A DNA stretch of 64,000 nt from Clostridiales bacterium Firm_11 (GCA_001604105.1 LVAQ01000015.1:57591-121590), one strand, 5' to 3'. Positions 35,545-44,057 are shown, numbered from the stretch's first letter. Notes: generated by a model from the sequence alone, not told the origin. Numbers and translations are program-made.

Positions 35545-36100
35545 GGCGGGCAACACACCCATGTTAATGCCCATCAAACCCCGTGGTGCACCCCGCGCAG
35601 CAACGGGCTTTCCCCGCGCACGGCAGCACGCTTTACCCCCAGAGACATGGCAACACAACCAAAGTCAGGCAGACAACACACCTATGCCAAAACCCATTAA
35701 ACCCCACGGCGTACCCCGCCCAACAACTGGCTTTCCCTGCGCACGGCAACACACTTTACCCACAGAAACATGGCAACTCAACCAAAGTCAGGCAGACAAA
35801 ACACCCATCAAACCCCACAGCACATCCCGCCCAACAGCTGGCTTTCCCCGCGCACAGCAACACGCTTTACCCCCAGAAACATACCAACTCAACCAAAGTC
35901 AGGCAGGCAACACACCCATGTTAATGCCCGTCAAACCCCGTGGTTCCCCCCGCCCAACAGCTGGCTTTCCCTGCGCACGGCAGCACGCTTTACCACCAGA
36001 AACATGGCAACACAACCAAAGTCAGGCAGGCAACACACCCATACAAACACCCGTCAAACCCCACGGCGCACCCCATGCAACACAAGTCTTCCCCCGCCCA
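35545..36100. repeat. about 4.5 tandem copies of a 111/123-bp unit
   Basis: AAAGTCAGGCAG recurs at 35661, 35784, 35895 and 36018. Units share AACCCC, CCCGCCCAACA, GGCTTTCCC, GCGCACGGCA, CACGCTTTACC and AACATGGCAAC. Several frames stay open across it, but they encode only the repeat in shifted frames. It lies between the dnaN terminator and the ABC efflux operon promoter. Confidence 0.9.
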
Positions 36101-36119
36101 TGTCAGCAACCCATACAAA

Positions 36120-36169
36120 CACAAAACCAACCCGAGCATCGCGGCGCCAGAGGCCGTGCCCGGGTTGGT
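36120..36169 (-). terminator. terminator of dnaN
   Basis: On the minus strand a long stem ACCAACCCG-GCA...TGC-CGGGTTGGT is followed by TTTTGT, 32 bases after the dnaN stop codon. Confidence 0.8.
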
Positions 36170-36200
36170 ATCATCGATATTTTACGTGATTCCCTTGCGG

Positions 36201-37319
36201 TTAGTTGGCTACGCGCACCGGCAGCACCAGGTACAGGTACTCGTCCCCCTCCACCGGGGCAACCACGCAGGGGCTCACATTGGTGTTCATGGACAGCACG
36301 CATACTTCATCATCGATGTTTTTCACCACATCGCTGATGTAGCGTGCGTTAAAGGCGATTTCGATCTCCTCACCCTCCATGTGTACATTGAGCTCCTCCA
36401 GCACATCGCCGATTTCGCTGATGGAGGTAATGCGCATCAGGTCATTGGAGGCGGTCATCCGCACCAGATTGTTCTTGCCCTCCCGCGCCATCAGCGAAGC
36501 GCGCTCAATGGCGTCGCTCAGCTCCCCGCGCTTGACGGTAACGCGCGTGAGCCATTTTTCCGGCAGTATCTGCCGGTAGTTGATATACTCGCCCGCCAGC
36601 AGGCTGGTGACCAGCGTAGTGCCGCCCATGACGGCCATCAGGTGCGTGCCGGTCATGTGGAAGGTCATCATGGCGTCGGGGTCATCTTCCATGATGCGGC
36701 TCATCTCCCCCATTACGTGCCCGGGGATGATGGCCTTGAGCAGCGTAACGCCGTCGGGCAGTACAAACTCCCCGTGCATGCGCTGCAGCGCCAGGCGGAA
36801 CCCATCCAACCCCACCAGGCGCAGTTCCTTGGGGGTGACTTCCATCAGGCATCCGGTGAGCGTCTGCCTGCTTTCCTGCGCGGCGATGGCGAAGGTCACC
36901 CGCCCGATCATCTCCCGCAGGCGCTTCTGGGGCACATGCAGCGCATGGGTGTTGATCAAATCCACCGTCTTGGGAAAATCCGCCACGGGGAAACCCGTGA
37001 GTGTAGAGCGGCTTTGCGCGCAGCGCAGCGTCGCTACGTTTTTTTCGTTGAGTTGAATGGACACGGTGCCTTCCGGCAGCTTACGCGCGATTTCGGTCAG
37101 CAGTTTGCCGGGCAGCAGCACTTCGCCCGGTGTTTCGACATGCGCCTGTACCTGCGCGCAAATGCTAAGGGATCCATCGGTGCAGGTGAGGGAGAAGGAA
37201 TCTTCCCCCGTGACCAGCTTGACACATTCCAGTACCTGGGTTGCGGGTCTGGCGCTCAGCGCGCGCGTGGCGTTCACCAGCCCCGTGATCAGCTCCTGAG
37301 CGGAACATTGCAGTTTCAA
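36201..37319 (-). CDS. dnaN: DNA polymerase III beta subunit (sliding clamp)
   Basis: 372 residues, the standard clamp length. Three-domain clamp features include MKLQCSAQELITGLVNATRALSARPATQ at the N-terminus, FPKTVDLI, GCLMEVTPKELRLVGLDGFRLALQ, the YINYRQILPEKW segment and a C-terminus YLYLVLPVRVAN (the common LxLPxR ending). The ring tethers replicative polymerase to DNA. I choose the TTG at 37319 because GGAGG is 8 bases upstream and clamps start MKL/MKF here; an ATG at 37334 is the alternative. The frame upstream runs through the origin repeats and is not coding. dnaA and recF are not adjacent. Confidence 0.95.
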   Translation of the reverse strand: MKLQCSAQELITGLVNATRALSARPATQVLECVKLVTGEDSFSLTCTDGSLSICAQVQAHVETPGEVLLPGKLLTEIARKLPEGTVSIQLNEKNVATLRCAQSRSTLTGFPVADFPKTVDLINTHALHVPQKRLREMIGRVTFAIAAQESRQTLTGCLMEVTPKELRLVGLDGFRLALQRMHGEFVLPDGVTLLKAIIPGHVMGEMSRIMEDDPDAMMTFHMTGTHLMAVMGGTTLVTSLLAGEYINYRQILPEKWLTRVTVKRGELSDAIERASLMAREGKNNLVRMTASNDLMRITSISEIGDVLEELNVHMEGEEIEIAFNARYISDVVKNIDDEVCVLSMNTNVSPCVVAPVEGDEYLYLVLPVRVAN

Positions 37320-37343
37320 ACGGTTCGCCTCCATAGCCTGAAG

Positions 37344-37457
37344 AGTAGTAGTAGGTATCTTATAGACAGTAGTAGTAGTAGGGGCTGTGGAAACCATGGA
37401 AAAAGGGGTTTCGCCTTGGTACAGTCTCAAAAACACCCATGGAAAGCCTGTGGATAG
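37344..37457 (-). other. putative chromosomal origin oriC (DnaA boxes, G+C spacer, DnaA-trios)
   Basis: Read toward dnaN on the minus strand: DnaA-box-like CTATCCACA (37457-37449), then GTTTCCACA (37394-37386), GCCCC, four TAC-type trinucleotides (37380-37368), an A+T-rich GTCTATAAGATAC segment, and a second run of CTACTACTACT (37354-37344). Box, G+C spacer, trinucleotide repeat is the order of the basal unwinding system described for Bacillus subtilis oriC, which also lies just before dnaN. Weaker boxes (TTTTCCACG, CAATCCACA) occur at 37634-37710 and one perfect TTATCCACA at 38764 inside the LCP gene. Support from gene polarity and parS makes this strong. Confidence 0.82.
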
Positions 37458-37720
37458 CATCCCTTGCGCGAAAGGGGTTTTCCATGCCGCTGAGGGATCA
37501 TGACAGTGCGCGAGAGTGTTTTGACAAAAACGTTCGCCTTATGGCTGGTAGAATCCTGCCGCAGGGCGGGGCGCTCACGAGAATTTTACCAAGGCGCGGA
37601 GCCAGCCGAACGGTGCGCGCGGGGTTTTCCATACAATCCACAGGGCGTGGAAAAAGTATATGTGCATGAACGCGCCATGGCGGCATCAGGGCGGCGCGGA
37701 TTTTTCCACGTTCTATCCGC

Positions 37721-37870
37721 AGGATTTCCATAGACATCGCGCATGTTACAATGGAAGAAAGCCGCATAAACCGCAGGCGCGTGCGATAGGGGAACAGGAT
37801 TTCCATAGACATCGCGCATGTTACAATGGAAGAAAGCCGCATAAACCGCAGGCGCGTGCGATAGGGGAAC
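37721..37870. repeat. perfect 75-bp tandem duplication in the origin region
   Basis: Copies 37721-37795 and 37796-37870 appear identical base for base. Each holds an inverted repeat: TTTCCAT...ATGGAA enclosing ACAT-CGCGC-ATGT. It lies between the DnaA boxes and the LCP terminator. Confidence 0.92.
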
Positions 37871-37933
37871 AGGCTGGAAACGAAGGGTGCCCAAAACAGG
37901 GGTACAGTGCCGTATGGATTCACAAAATGCGTT

Positions 37934-37959
37934 GGTCAAAACGGCTTTTTCAAGAAGCC
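37934..37959 (-). terminator. terminator of the LCP gene
   Basis: Minus-strand hairpin GGCTT-CTTGAAA-AAGCC followed by GTTTTG, 42 bases past the stop codon. It shields the origin region from read-through; on the other strand the hairpin is followed by TGTATGTTTTTTT. Confidence 0.6.
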
Positions 37960-38000
37960 TGTATGTTTTTTTGCTGTCAGGGAGGCGCTGCCCGCGCGTT

Positions 38001-38924
38001 TTACTCGTCTACCACCACAAAGCTGTTGTCCAGGAAGGCCTGCAATAGCGCGCGGCAGTGCTCAAAATCCACTTGGCGGGTGCTCATGCCCGCGTAGGTA
38101 ATAGGCTCCATGGCTTCATCGGCGGGCATTTGAATGCCTTCCGGCTCTGCGCCCGCCACCTGCAAGGCGTAGCCCACGGCTTGAATCATATCCCCTACGG
38201 TCATGTTGGTCAGGCACAGGTTCTGGGTTACACTCTCCAGTATTTGCATCGCCTGTGAAACGGTGATGCTCGCAAAGTTGCCTGCCAGTGTGGAAAGCAC
38301 GGTGCGCATGCGCCGGGTACGGCCCGCGTCACCATCGCCGCCCACTTTGCGAATGCGCATGTAGATGACGGCCGCGTGCCCGCCAAAGCGGTAGGTGCCC
38401 GCCTTGTCCATGCTGGGGGTGGTGGCGTCCCGCGCGATGCGGTAGCGGTTCAGGTAATCCGCTTCCGCCTGGGTAACGGTGATATCCACCCCGCCCATTG
38501 CGTCGATGATGGTTTGCACATTGTCCATGCTAAAGAGGATGTATTGATCTACCTTTACGCCATAATGCGTGCTGATGATCCTTGCAAGCGCTTCCGGCCC
38601 ATAGTTTTTCGCAATGTAGGTAATGCGCCCGATGCCCCCATCCGGCCGCTGAATGAGCATCTCCCGCATGTAGGTGGTAAACAGGAGCCGCTTGGCGCGG
38701 GTATCGAAGGTAACCATGATCATGCCATCCGTGTTCCCCAGATTGTTGGGGTTGGCGTGCCAGTTATCCACACAGGCCAGCAGGTAATGGTGCTGCCCTT
38801 CCAGTGCGGCGGGCAGGGTGTCATAATCCAGCGGCGTAATTTCACGCGGCTGCTGCGCCAGCGCCGCGGGGGTAAAGGTAAGCAGCAGGCACGCGGCCAG
38901 CGCCGCGCATAAAAACCGTTTCAA
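38001..38924 (-). CDS. LytR-CpsA-Psr (LCP) family cell-wall glycopolymer transferase
   Basis: 307 residues. Signal peptide MKRFLCAALAACLLLTFTPAALA, then an LCP domain: GNTDGMIMVTFDTRAKRLLFTTYMREMLIQ (the DT/R motif region), YGVKVDQYILFSMDNVQTIIDAMGGVDITV, and GHAAVIYMRIRKVGGDGDAGRTRRMRTVLSTL (the conserved R-x-R...D-x-x-R-x-x-R motif). LCP enzymes attach teichoic-acid-like or capsule polymers to peptidoglycan at the outer membrane face. The start is a TTG at 38924 with GGAGGTG upstream. It occupies the position upstream of dnaN where dnaA usually stands. Confidence 0.9.
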   Translation of the reverse strand: MKRFLCAALAACLLLTFTPAALAQQPREITPLDYDTLPAALEGQHHYLLACVDNWHANPNNLGNTDGMIMVTFDTRAKRLLFTTYMREMLIQRPDGGIGRITYIAKNYGPEALARIISTHYGVKVDQYILFSMDNVQTIIDAMGGVDITVTQAEADYLNRYRIARDATTPSMDKAGTYRFGGHAAVIYMRIRKVGGDGDAGRTRRMRTVLSTLAGNFASITVSQAMQILESVTQNLCLTNMTVGDMIQAVGYALQVAGAEPEGIQMPADEAMEPITYAGMSTRQVDFEHCRALLQAFLDNSFVVVDE

Positions 38925-39319
38925 CGGCGATTCACCTCCAAAGGCTGTTTCAGGCGGGATACACAGTATTACGCCAAAGAGCACCCAAAACCTTCCCCGC
39001 AGGGTGGGTTGTTACAAGCTGTACACGCGCTATGGCTGCCGCTAAAGGCGGGTATTTCGTAAGTTGGTACAAAGCGGGGCGCAGGCGCGTAACCCCCAAA
39101 CCCTTACGTGACAGCACCCAACCAAGGCGAGCAAGTAGCCCGCAGGGCTGGGGGGCAGGCGGCGCCAGCAGCCAAACTGCGATCTGGCAAGCAAAGCCAA
39201 CCGCGCTGTGCACCGTTTCCCAAAGCGTACCACGCCCGTAGGGGAAAGTCAACGTGTGGCGCCGCTGGCAGGGGCTGGCACAGGCTTTGCCAAAAGGCTG
39301 TCGCAATCGTTTTCGGCTT
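38925..39319. other. divergent intergenic region between LCP and pfkA genes
   Basis: Transcription diverges here. A stretch near 39070-39170 (GGCGAGCAAGTAGCCCGCAGGGCTGG) resembles a degraded hairpin-array repeat. No gene seen. The LCP promoter must lie here but is not obvious. Confidence 0.4.
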
Positions 39320-39348
39320 GATACGTCCCATATTTTATGCTATACTGC
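39320..39348 (+). promoter_or_regulatory. sigma-A-type promoter of pfkA
   Basis: TTGATA at 39320, 17-base spacer, TATACT at 39343. About 95 bases upstream of the pfkA start codon; the only strong promoter-like pair in the gap. Confidence 0.7.
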
Positions 39349-39449
39349 GCATTGGAGCGTTTGCTCCCGGAAAACTCTGGAAACCAACGCGGAATAGGGG
39401 CCGCTTTGCTTTCCGCATGCATGCAATAGATGGGGAGAGGGAAACAAAC

Positions 39450-40523
39450 ATGGATAAGGTCAAACGCATCGGCATCCTGACCAGCGGCGGTGACAGCCCG
39501 GGGATGAACGCCGCGGTGGTGAGCGTAGCGCGCTGCGCCGCGCAGAAGGGGCTTCAGCTCATGGGCATCAAGCGCGGCTATAACGGGCTGCTGGGCTTGA
39601 GCGAAAACCCCGAGGATGATATTGAGTTTATGGATCTGGAAACCGTGCTGGACATCATGGACATGCGCGGCACCTACCTGCGCACGGCGCGCTGCCTGCC
39701 TTTTTTACAGCATGAAGTGCGCGTGGAGGCGGCGAAAAACTTAAAGGCGCAGGGCATTGAAGCGCTGGTGGTGATCGGCGGGGACGGCTCCTACCGCGGC
39801 GCGCTCAAACTGTGCGAGCTGGGTATTCCCTGCATCGGCATCCCGGGCACCATCGATAATGATCTAAGCTATACCGAAGCGACGCTGGGCTATGATACGG
39901 CGGTCAACGTGTGTGTGGACGCGGTGCGTTCCATCCGCGCCACCAGCCGCAGCCATGACCGCCCCGCCGTGGTGCAGGTAATGGGGCGCAACTGCGGGGA
40001 TATCGCCATGCGCACGGCCATTGCCACCGGCGCGGAGATGGTCATCGTGCCGGAGATGGAATGGGACATGCTGGAGCTGGCCGAAAGGCTCAAATACCTG
40101 TTCCAGAAAGGCAATACACGCGCCACGCTTATCATCAGCGAGCATTGCTGGCACAAGATGAAGCCCTTTGACTGGCGCAAAACCATTGCGGATAGCGGCC
40201 GCGTGATTCATGAGGATGATCCCATGAACGCGGATCGCCTTGCGCTGGTGCTTAAGATTCTCACCCAAACGGAAGCGCGCGCTACGGTCATCGGCTATAC
40301 GCAGCGCGGCGCCATCCCCACGGCGTATGACAGCGCCCTGGCCTTTGACGCGGGTCGCCTGGCGGTTGATCTGCTCACCAAGGACGAAAACACCTTCCAG
40401 CAGGGGCACGCGATCGGCGTGCGTGATGGACGCGTGTTCAGCATGCCCTTTGCAGAAGCGCTGGATGAAAACCGCAAGAAGTTCTTTGATGAAAACCTGT
40501 ACCACCTGATCAACAACCTCTAA
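39450..40523 (+). CDS. pfkA: 6-phosphofructokinase
   Basis: 357 residues. Phosphorylates fructose-6-phosphate, the committed step of glycolysis. Features: GILTSGGDSPGMNAAV, VVIGGDGSYRGALKL (GGDGS, Gly where PPi-dependent enzymes have Asp, hence ATP is the likely donor), GIPGTIDNDLSYTEATLGYDTAVN (catalytic Asp in TIDND), and VQVMGRNCGDIAM. GGGGAGAGGG precedes the ATG. First rightward gene beyond the origin region, with its own promoter. Confidence 0.95.
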   Translation: MDKVKRIGILTSGGDSPGMNAAVVSVARCAAQKGLQLMGIKRGYNGLLGLSENPEDDIEFMDLETVLDIMDMRGTYLRTARCLPFLQHEVRVEAAKNLKAQGIEALVVIGGDGSYRGALKLCELGIPCIGIPGTIDNDLSYTEATLGYDTAVNVCVDAVRSIRATSRSHDRPAVVQVMGRNCGDIAMRTAIATGAEMVIVPEMEWDMLELAERLKYLFQKGNTRATLIISEHCWHKMKPFDWRKTIADSGRVIHEDDPMNADRLALVLKILTQTEARATVIGYTQRGAIPTAYDSALAFDAGRLAVDLLTKDENTFQQGHAIGVRDGRVFSMPFAEALDENRKKFFDENLYHLINNL

Positions 40524-40567
40524 GCGCGCAAGGGTTCGCGTATCCCATCACAACCAAATGAATGCGC

Positions 40568-40601
40568 AACGGGGAAGGTGACATACGCCGCTTTCCCTGT
40601 T
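40568..40601 (+). terminator. possible terminator after pfkA
   Basis: AACGGGGAAG can pair with CTTTCCCTGTT around a 13-base loop; the trailing sequence is only moderately T-rich. 45 bases after the stop codon. Confidence 0.4.
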
Positions 40602-40768
40602 GTTATGGAGAAAACAGCGCTTACACCCGTAAACGGGCAGCGCCGCAGCGCCACGGTTGCCTGCGCCCAATGGGCTTACCCAAAGCGTTTACAACGCGCG
40701 GGGCATGTGGTAGGATGAATACCTCCCCACAGCCGCACACCCACACCGTAACCATGAGGGAGGTACGC

Positions 40769-41479
40769 ATGAAGTACGCCGTACTGCTGGCCGATGCGGA
40801 TGGCACCCTGTTTGATTTTCACGCCGGAGAACGCAAGGCGCTGGGGGAAACCTTGCTGGCCTGCGGCATCCCGGATGATGACGCGCTGGCCGCCTGTTAC
40901 AGCCGTGTGAACCAGCACCACTGGAAGCGGCTGGAACGCGGAGAAACCACGCAGCAGCGCCTTCGGGTAGAGCGTTTTGAGGATTTTCTGCGCGAGCTTA
41001 CCGCCATGGGCATCCCCTGCGCTATGCACAGCCCGCAACAGATGAGCCAGACCTTCGTGGACGCGCTCAGCCGCCAACGCGTGCCCCTGCCGGGCGCGGA
41101 AGCTTTTCTGCGCACAGTGGCGGCGCACATGCCCGTATACCTGGTGACCAACGGCATTGCCAGCGTGCAGCGCGGGCGCTTTGAGCAAAGCGAGCTGCGG
41201 CGGTACCTGGCCGATATTCTCATCAGTGAGGAAACCGGCCATTTCAAGCCTGATCCCTTTATGCTGCTGGAGGCCATGCGCCGCGCGGGCGTAACCCAAA
41301 AGCGGCAGGCCGTCATGCTGGGCGACAGCCTCACCGCGGATATTGGCGCGGCCAATGCCGCCGGGGTGGATAGCATCCTCTTTACGGATGGCGCGCCCAC
41401 GCCTTCCCCCTGCCCCGCAACCTACGTGGCACAAACGCTTTCGCAGGCCGCGCGCCTTGTGCTGGGGCAGGAAGGGTAA
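40769..41479 (+). CDS. HAD-superfamily phosphatase (YjjG/YfnB-like nucleotidase)
   Basis: 236 residues with the four HAD motifs: LLADADGTLFDF (nucleophile Asp), VTNGI (Thr), HFKPDPFMLLEAM (Lys), and MLGDSLTADIGAANAAG (Asp pair). The cap sequence and LADADGTLFDF opening match YjjG-type pyrimidine 5'-nucleotidases that clear non-canonical nucleotides. GAGGGAGG precedes the ATG. Codirectional with frr but separated from it by a promoter. Confidence 0.87.
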   Translation: MKYAVLLADADGTLFDFHAGERKALGETLLACGIPDDDALAACYSRVNQHHWKRLERGETTQQRLRVERFEDFLRELTAMGIPCAMHSPQQMSQTFVDALSRQRVPLPGAEAFLRTVAAHMPVYLVTNGIASVQRGRFEQSELRRYLADILISEETGHFKPDPFMLLEAMRRAGVTQKRQAVMLGDSLTADIGAANAAGVDSILFTDGAPTPSPCPATYVAQTLSQAARLVLGQEG

Positions 41480-41481
41480 GC

Positions 41482-41510
41482 TTGCGTTTTGCGTAGAAAT
41501 TAGGTACAAT
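41482..41510 (+). promoter_or_regulatory. promoter of frr
   Basis: TTGCGT, 17-base spacer, TACAAT, 45 bases before the frr start codon. Confidence 0.6.
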
Positions 41511-41555
41511 ACAGCATATGTTGAAAGTGCAATGATTCGGAAAGGTGGTATCCCG

Positions 41556-42113
41556 ATGTATCAGGAGGTCATTACGACTGCCAGGGAGAAGATGCAAAAA
41601 ACCATCGGCGTTTTTCAGGCCGAGCTGCGCGCCATCCGCGCCGGCCGCGCCAATCCACAGCTTTTAGATCGCGTGATGGTAGATTATTACGGCGTGCAAA
41701 CGCCCCTGCCCCAGATGGGCAACGTGACCTCGCCTGAACCCAGGATGCTGCTGATTAACATTTGGGATCAAAAAGCCTTGCCGCTTGTGGAAAAAGCCAT
41801 CCAAAAGAGTGATTTGGGGCTCAATCCCAGCAATGACGGCAAAGTGATCCGCCTGATCATACCGGAACTGACCGAGGAGCGCCGCAAGGATTTGACCAAA
41901 CTTGTGCACAAAGCCTGCGAAGAAGCCAAGGTGGCCATCCGCGCCATCCGTCGGGATGCGATGGAGCAGTTCAAAAAGCAGCAGAAGGACGGCAAAATCA
42001 CCGAGGACGATCAGGCAAAGGCCGAAAAGAAGATGCAGGAAGCCACCGATGAGAGCATCAAAACGGTGGATGATCTGGCCGCGAAGAAAGATAAGGAGAT
42101 CATGGAAGTGTAA
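41556..42113 (+). CDS. frr: ribosome recycling factor
   Basis: 185 residues, the usual RRF length. With EF-G it splits post-termination ribosomes. Family features: ELRAIRAGRANPQLLDRVMVDYYG near the N-terminus, LPQMGNVTSPEPRMLLINIWD, and VAIRAIRRDAMEQFKKQQKDGKITEDD in the second half of the three-helix bundle. AAAGGTGG precedes the ATG. Usually cotranscribed with pyrH, which here lies elsewhere; uppS and cdsA follow on the same strand after repeats, keeping part of the common frr-uppS-cdsA order. Confidence 0.97.
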   Translation: MYQEVITTAREKMQKTIGVFQAELRAIRAGRANPQLLDRVMVDYYGVQTPLPQMGNVTSPEPRMLLINIWDQKALPLVEKAIQKSDLGLNPSNDGKVIRLIIPELTEERRKDLTKLVHKACEEAKVAIRAIRRDAMEQFKKQQKDGKITEDDQAKAEKKMQEATDESIKTVDDLAAKKDKEIMEV

Positions 42114-42444
42114 GGCAAACACGCGGGAGTCGCTTCGCCTTGCAGACGGATCATCACCCTTACCGTACACAGCACCCGCTTCGCGGCCAACGCGCGCGAA
42201 GGCTTGCCCGGCTTGGTCGTCCCCCACAGGCGTGGCTTGCGCATGGCGCGGCGTTGCGCCTGTGATAACGCCAGCGGGTTGAGCCTGCGCGCGTTTTATG
42301 ATACGCTATCTCTTTCCCCCGCACTTAGGTTAGGCAAGGCTAAGCCAAACCGCGTCGCCCACGGCGGCGCATGGCGCGTAGCGGGTGGCGTGCGCACGCA
42401 TGGCGGCAGGGGAAGTACGTACAGGTTGGTAAGGGAGGTGCCTT
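42114..42444 (+). other. gene-free stretch between frr and small unknown gene
   Basis: 330 bases. TTATGATACGCTATCT near 42296 could be part of a promoter, without a good -35. No gene or repeat array recognised. Confidence 0.35.
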
Positions 42445-42813
42445 ATGGCAAATTCATTTGATCATTTACTGGGGCTTAATGCGCGCAGCGCACTGGCGAT
42501 TCTCCAAGGGTACGGCATTACGGATGTCCGCGTGACCCTCACGGGCGCGCCGTCGATGGACGCCAAACGCGCGCCGGCCTGTGTGCCTGTGGAAAACAAG
42601 CGCAGCAGTGTGCTGGCGGCCATCGGCAAGCAGTTTTCCGTAGGCGAAGAGGAAGACGAAGCCTTTGACCCGCGCATTGATGATTCGCTGGAAGAAGGCA
42701 TGCTGGTAGAAAGCCGCGTGGTGGCTGTGCGTGAGGATGGCAAGCAACTGATTGTGGCGCGTTTCCATACCGGCGAGCCGAAGCCTTGCCCCATCGATAC
42801 GCCGGATACATAA
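42445..42813 (+). CDS. conserved-looking small protein of unknown function
   Basis: 122 residues, AAGGGAGGTG 5 bases before the ATG. The N-terminal third (DHLLGLNARSALAILQGYGITDVRVTLTGAP) has the strand-helix-strand rhythm of a PASTA-like module; a variable acidic middle (GEEEDEAFDPRIDD) is followed by a beta-hairpin GMLVESRVVAVREDGKQLIVARFHTG. No signal peptide or membrane helix. Codon use and ribosome site match neighbours, so it is probably real. It sits between frr and uppS, hinting at a role near translation or envelope synthesis, but I do not recognise the family. Confidence 0.7.
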   Translation: MANSFDHLLGLNARSALAILQGYGITDVRVTLTGAPSMDAKRAPACVPVENKRSSVLAAIGKQFSVGEEEDEAFDPRIDDSLEEGMLVESRVVAVREDGKQLIVARFHTGEPKPCPIDTPDT

Positions 42814-42869
42814 CCGCCGCAGTGCGCAGCGGCACGGGCATATGCGCGGCTTGCCTTGCCCATGGCGGA

Positions 42870-43140
42870 TGTTTGCCTGCCCACGCGGCTTTTCAAACAC
42901 GCGGCAAGCAGCTACGCCCTACGGGCACAGCGGCAGGGTAGCGCATGCGGTATGCCGTGCGGATGCCGCGCCGTCTACCCCGCGCGGAATGCGCAGAAGC
43001 CGCATCATCGTTTGCCCGCCCACGCGACTTTTCGAGCATACAGCAAGCAGGCGCGCCCTACGGGCACAGCGGCAGGGTAGCGCATGCGGTATGCCGTGCG
43101 GATGCCGCGCCGTCTATGCCGCGCCGTCTATCCCGCGCGG
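42870..43140. repeat. two tandem copies of a 139-bp unit
   Basis: GTTTGCC-GCCCACGCG-CTTTTC, GCCCTACGGGCACAGCGGCA and GCGCATGCGGTATGCCGTGC each recur 139 bases apart. Fills the gap before uppS. Confidence 0.85.
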
Positions 43141-43187
43141 CAAAATCGTGGCCGCAAGGTCTATACCCCAACGCAGGAGGTTAACGC

Positions 43188-43919
43188 ATGCCGGATTTGC
43201 AACTGGATCCTTCGCGCCTGCCCGCCCATGTGGGCATCATTATGGATGGCAATGGCCGCTGGGCAAAGCGCAATAAGCTGAAAATCGCCCTGGGGCACCG
43301 CGCGGGCACGGAGGCGCTGCGGGAGATTATCCGCAATTCCAGTGACATCGGCATCAAGGTGCTTACGTTATACGCTTTTTCCACAGAAAACTGGGCGCGT
43401 TCCCAAACCGAGGTAGACGCGCTGATGGCGCTGCTGCTTGAGTTTTTTGGCAGTGAGATTGACGAGTTGCACGCAAAAGGCGTGCGCATCTTGATTTTGG
43501 GCGAAAAAGACGGTCTGCCGCCTTTGCAGCGGCAGGCGCTGATGCAGGCGGAGCAGCGCACGGCGGAAAATCGCGGGCTCAAGCTCAACATTGCCGTCAA
43601 TTACGGCAGCCGTGCGGAGCTCCTTCGCGCGGCGCGCCTGCTGGCGGCCGATGTTGCGGCCGGAACGCTGTCCCCCGATGCCATCGACGAAGCCGCCTTG
43701 GAAGCCCGCCTGTATACCGCGGGGGATCCGCCGGTGGATTTGCTCATTCGCACCAGCGGAGAAATGCGCCTATCCAACTTCCTGCTGTGGCAGTGCGCCT
43801 ATGCGGAGTTTGTTTTTCCGCAAACGCTCTGGCCGGATTTTACCCTCGCGGATTATCATGCCTGCCTTATGCAATATCAGGGGCGGGCGCGCCGTTTTGG
43901 CGGGCGGCAAGAAGCGTAG
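43188..43919 (+). CDS. uppS: isoprenyl transferase (undecaprenyl diphosphate synthase)
   Basis: 243 residues. Makes undecaprenyl diphosphate, the lipid carrier for wall polymers, by cis-addition of isopentenyl units. Motifs: HVGIIMDGNGRWAK (catalytic Asp20), HRAGTEALREIIRN, TLYAFSTENWARS, and the C-terminal RTSGEMRLSNFLLWQCAYAEFVF with substrate-binding Arg/Glu. AGGAGG precedes the ATG by 8 bases. Followed by cdsA after 138 bases, as in many Firmicutes. Confidence 0.97.
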   Translation: MPDLQLDPSRLPAHVGIIMDGNGRWAKRNKLKIALGHRAGTEALREIIRNSSDIGIKVLTLYAFSTENWARSQTEVDALMALLLEFFGSEIDELHAKGVRILILGEKDGLPPLQRQALMQAEQRTAENRGLKLNIAVNYGSRAELLRAARLLAADVAAGTLSPDAIDEAALEARLYTAGDPPVDLLIRTSGEMRLSNFLLWQCAYAEFVFPQTLWPDFTLADYHACLMQYQGRARRFGGRQEA

Positions 43920-44057
43920 GCCGTCCCAAGGCATCACCAGTGGGCAATGATACAGGCAGGCGTTTACGTTTGTAGGCCCGCATAACGGGGCGCAATCACC
44001 GCCGCGGGGCGCCGTCCATGGTGCGCCCGCAATCCACACATAAAGGAAGGTTCCGTT

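Noticed and set aside
35561..36337. A 258-codon open frame over the array downstream of dnaN
   Set aside because: Encodes the same tandem DNA unit in shifted frames, lacks a ribosome-binding site, and runs antisense into dnaN.
37320..37460. Longer dnaN reading frame starting at 37460
   Set aside because: The extension translates the trinucleotide repeats (TTTT...TTT-type peptide), lacks a ribosome site, and no clamp has such an N-terminus.
38764..38772. Perfect DnaA box TTATCCACA as a second origin element
   Set aside because: It lies inside the LCP coding sequence (VDNW) without clustering; kept only as weak support.
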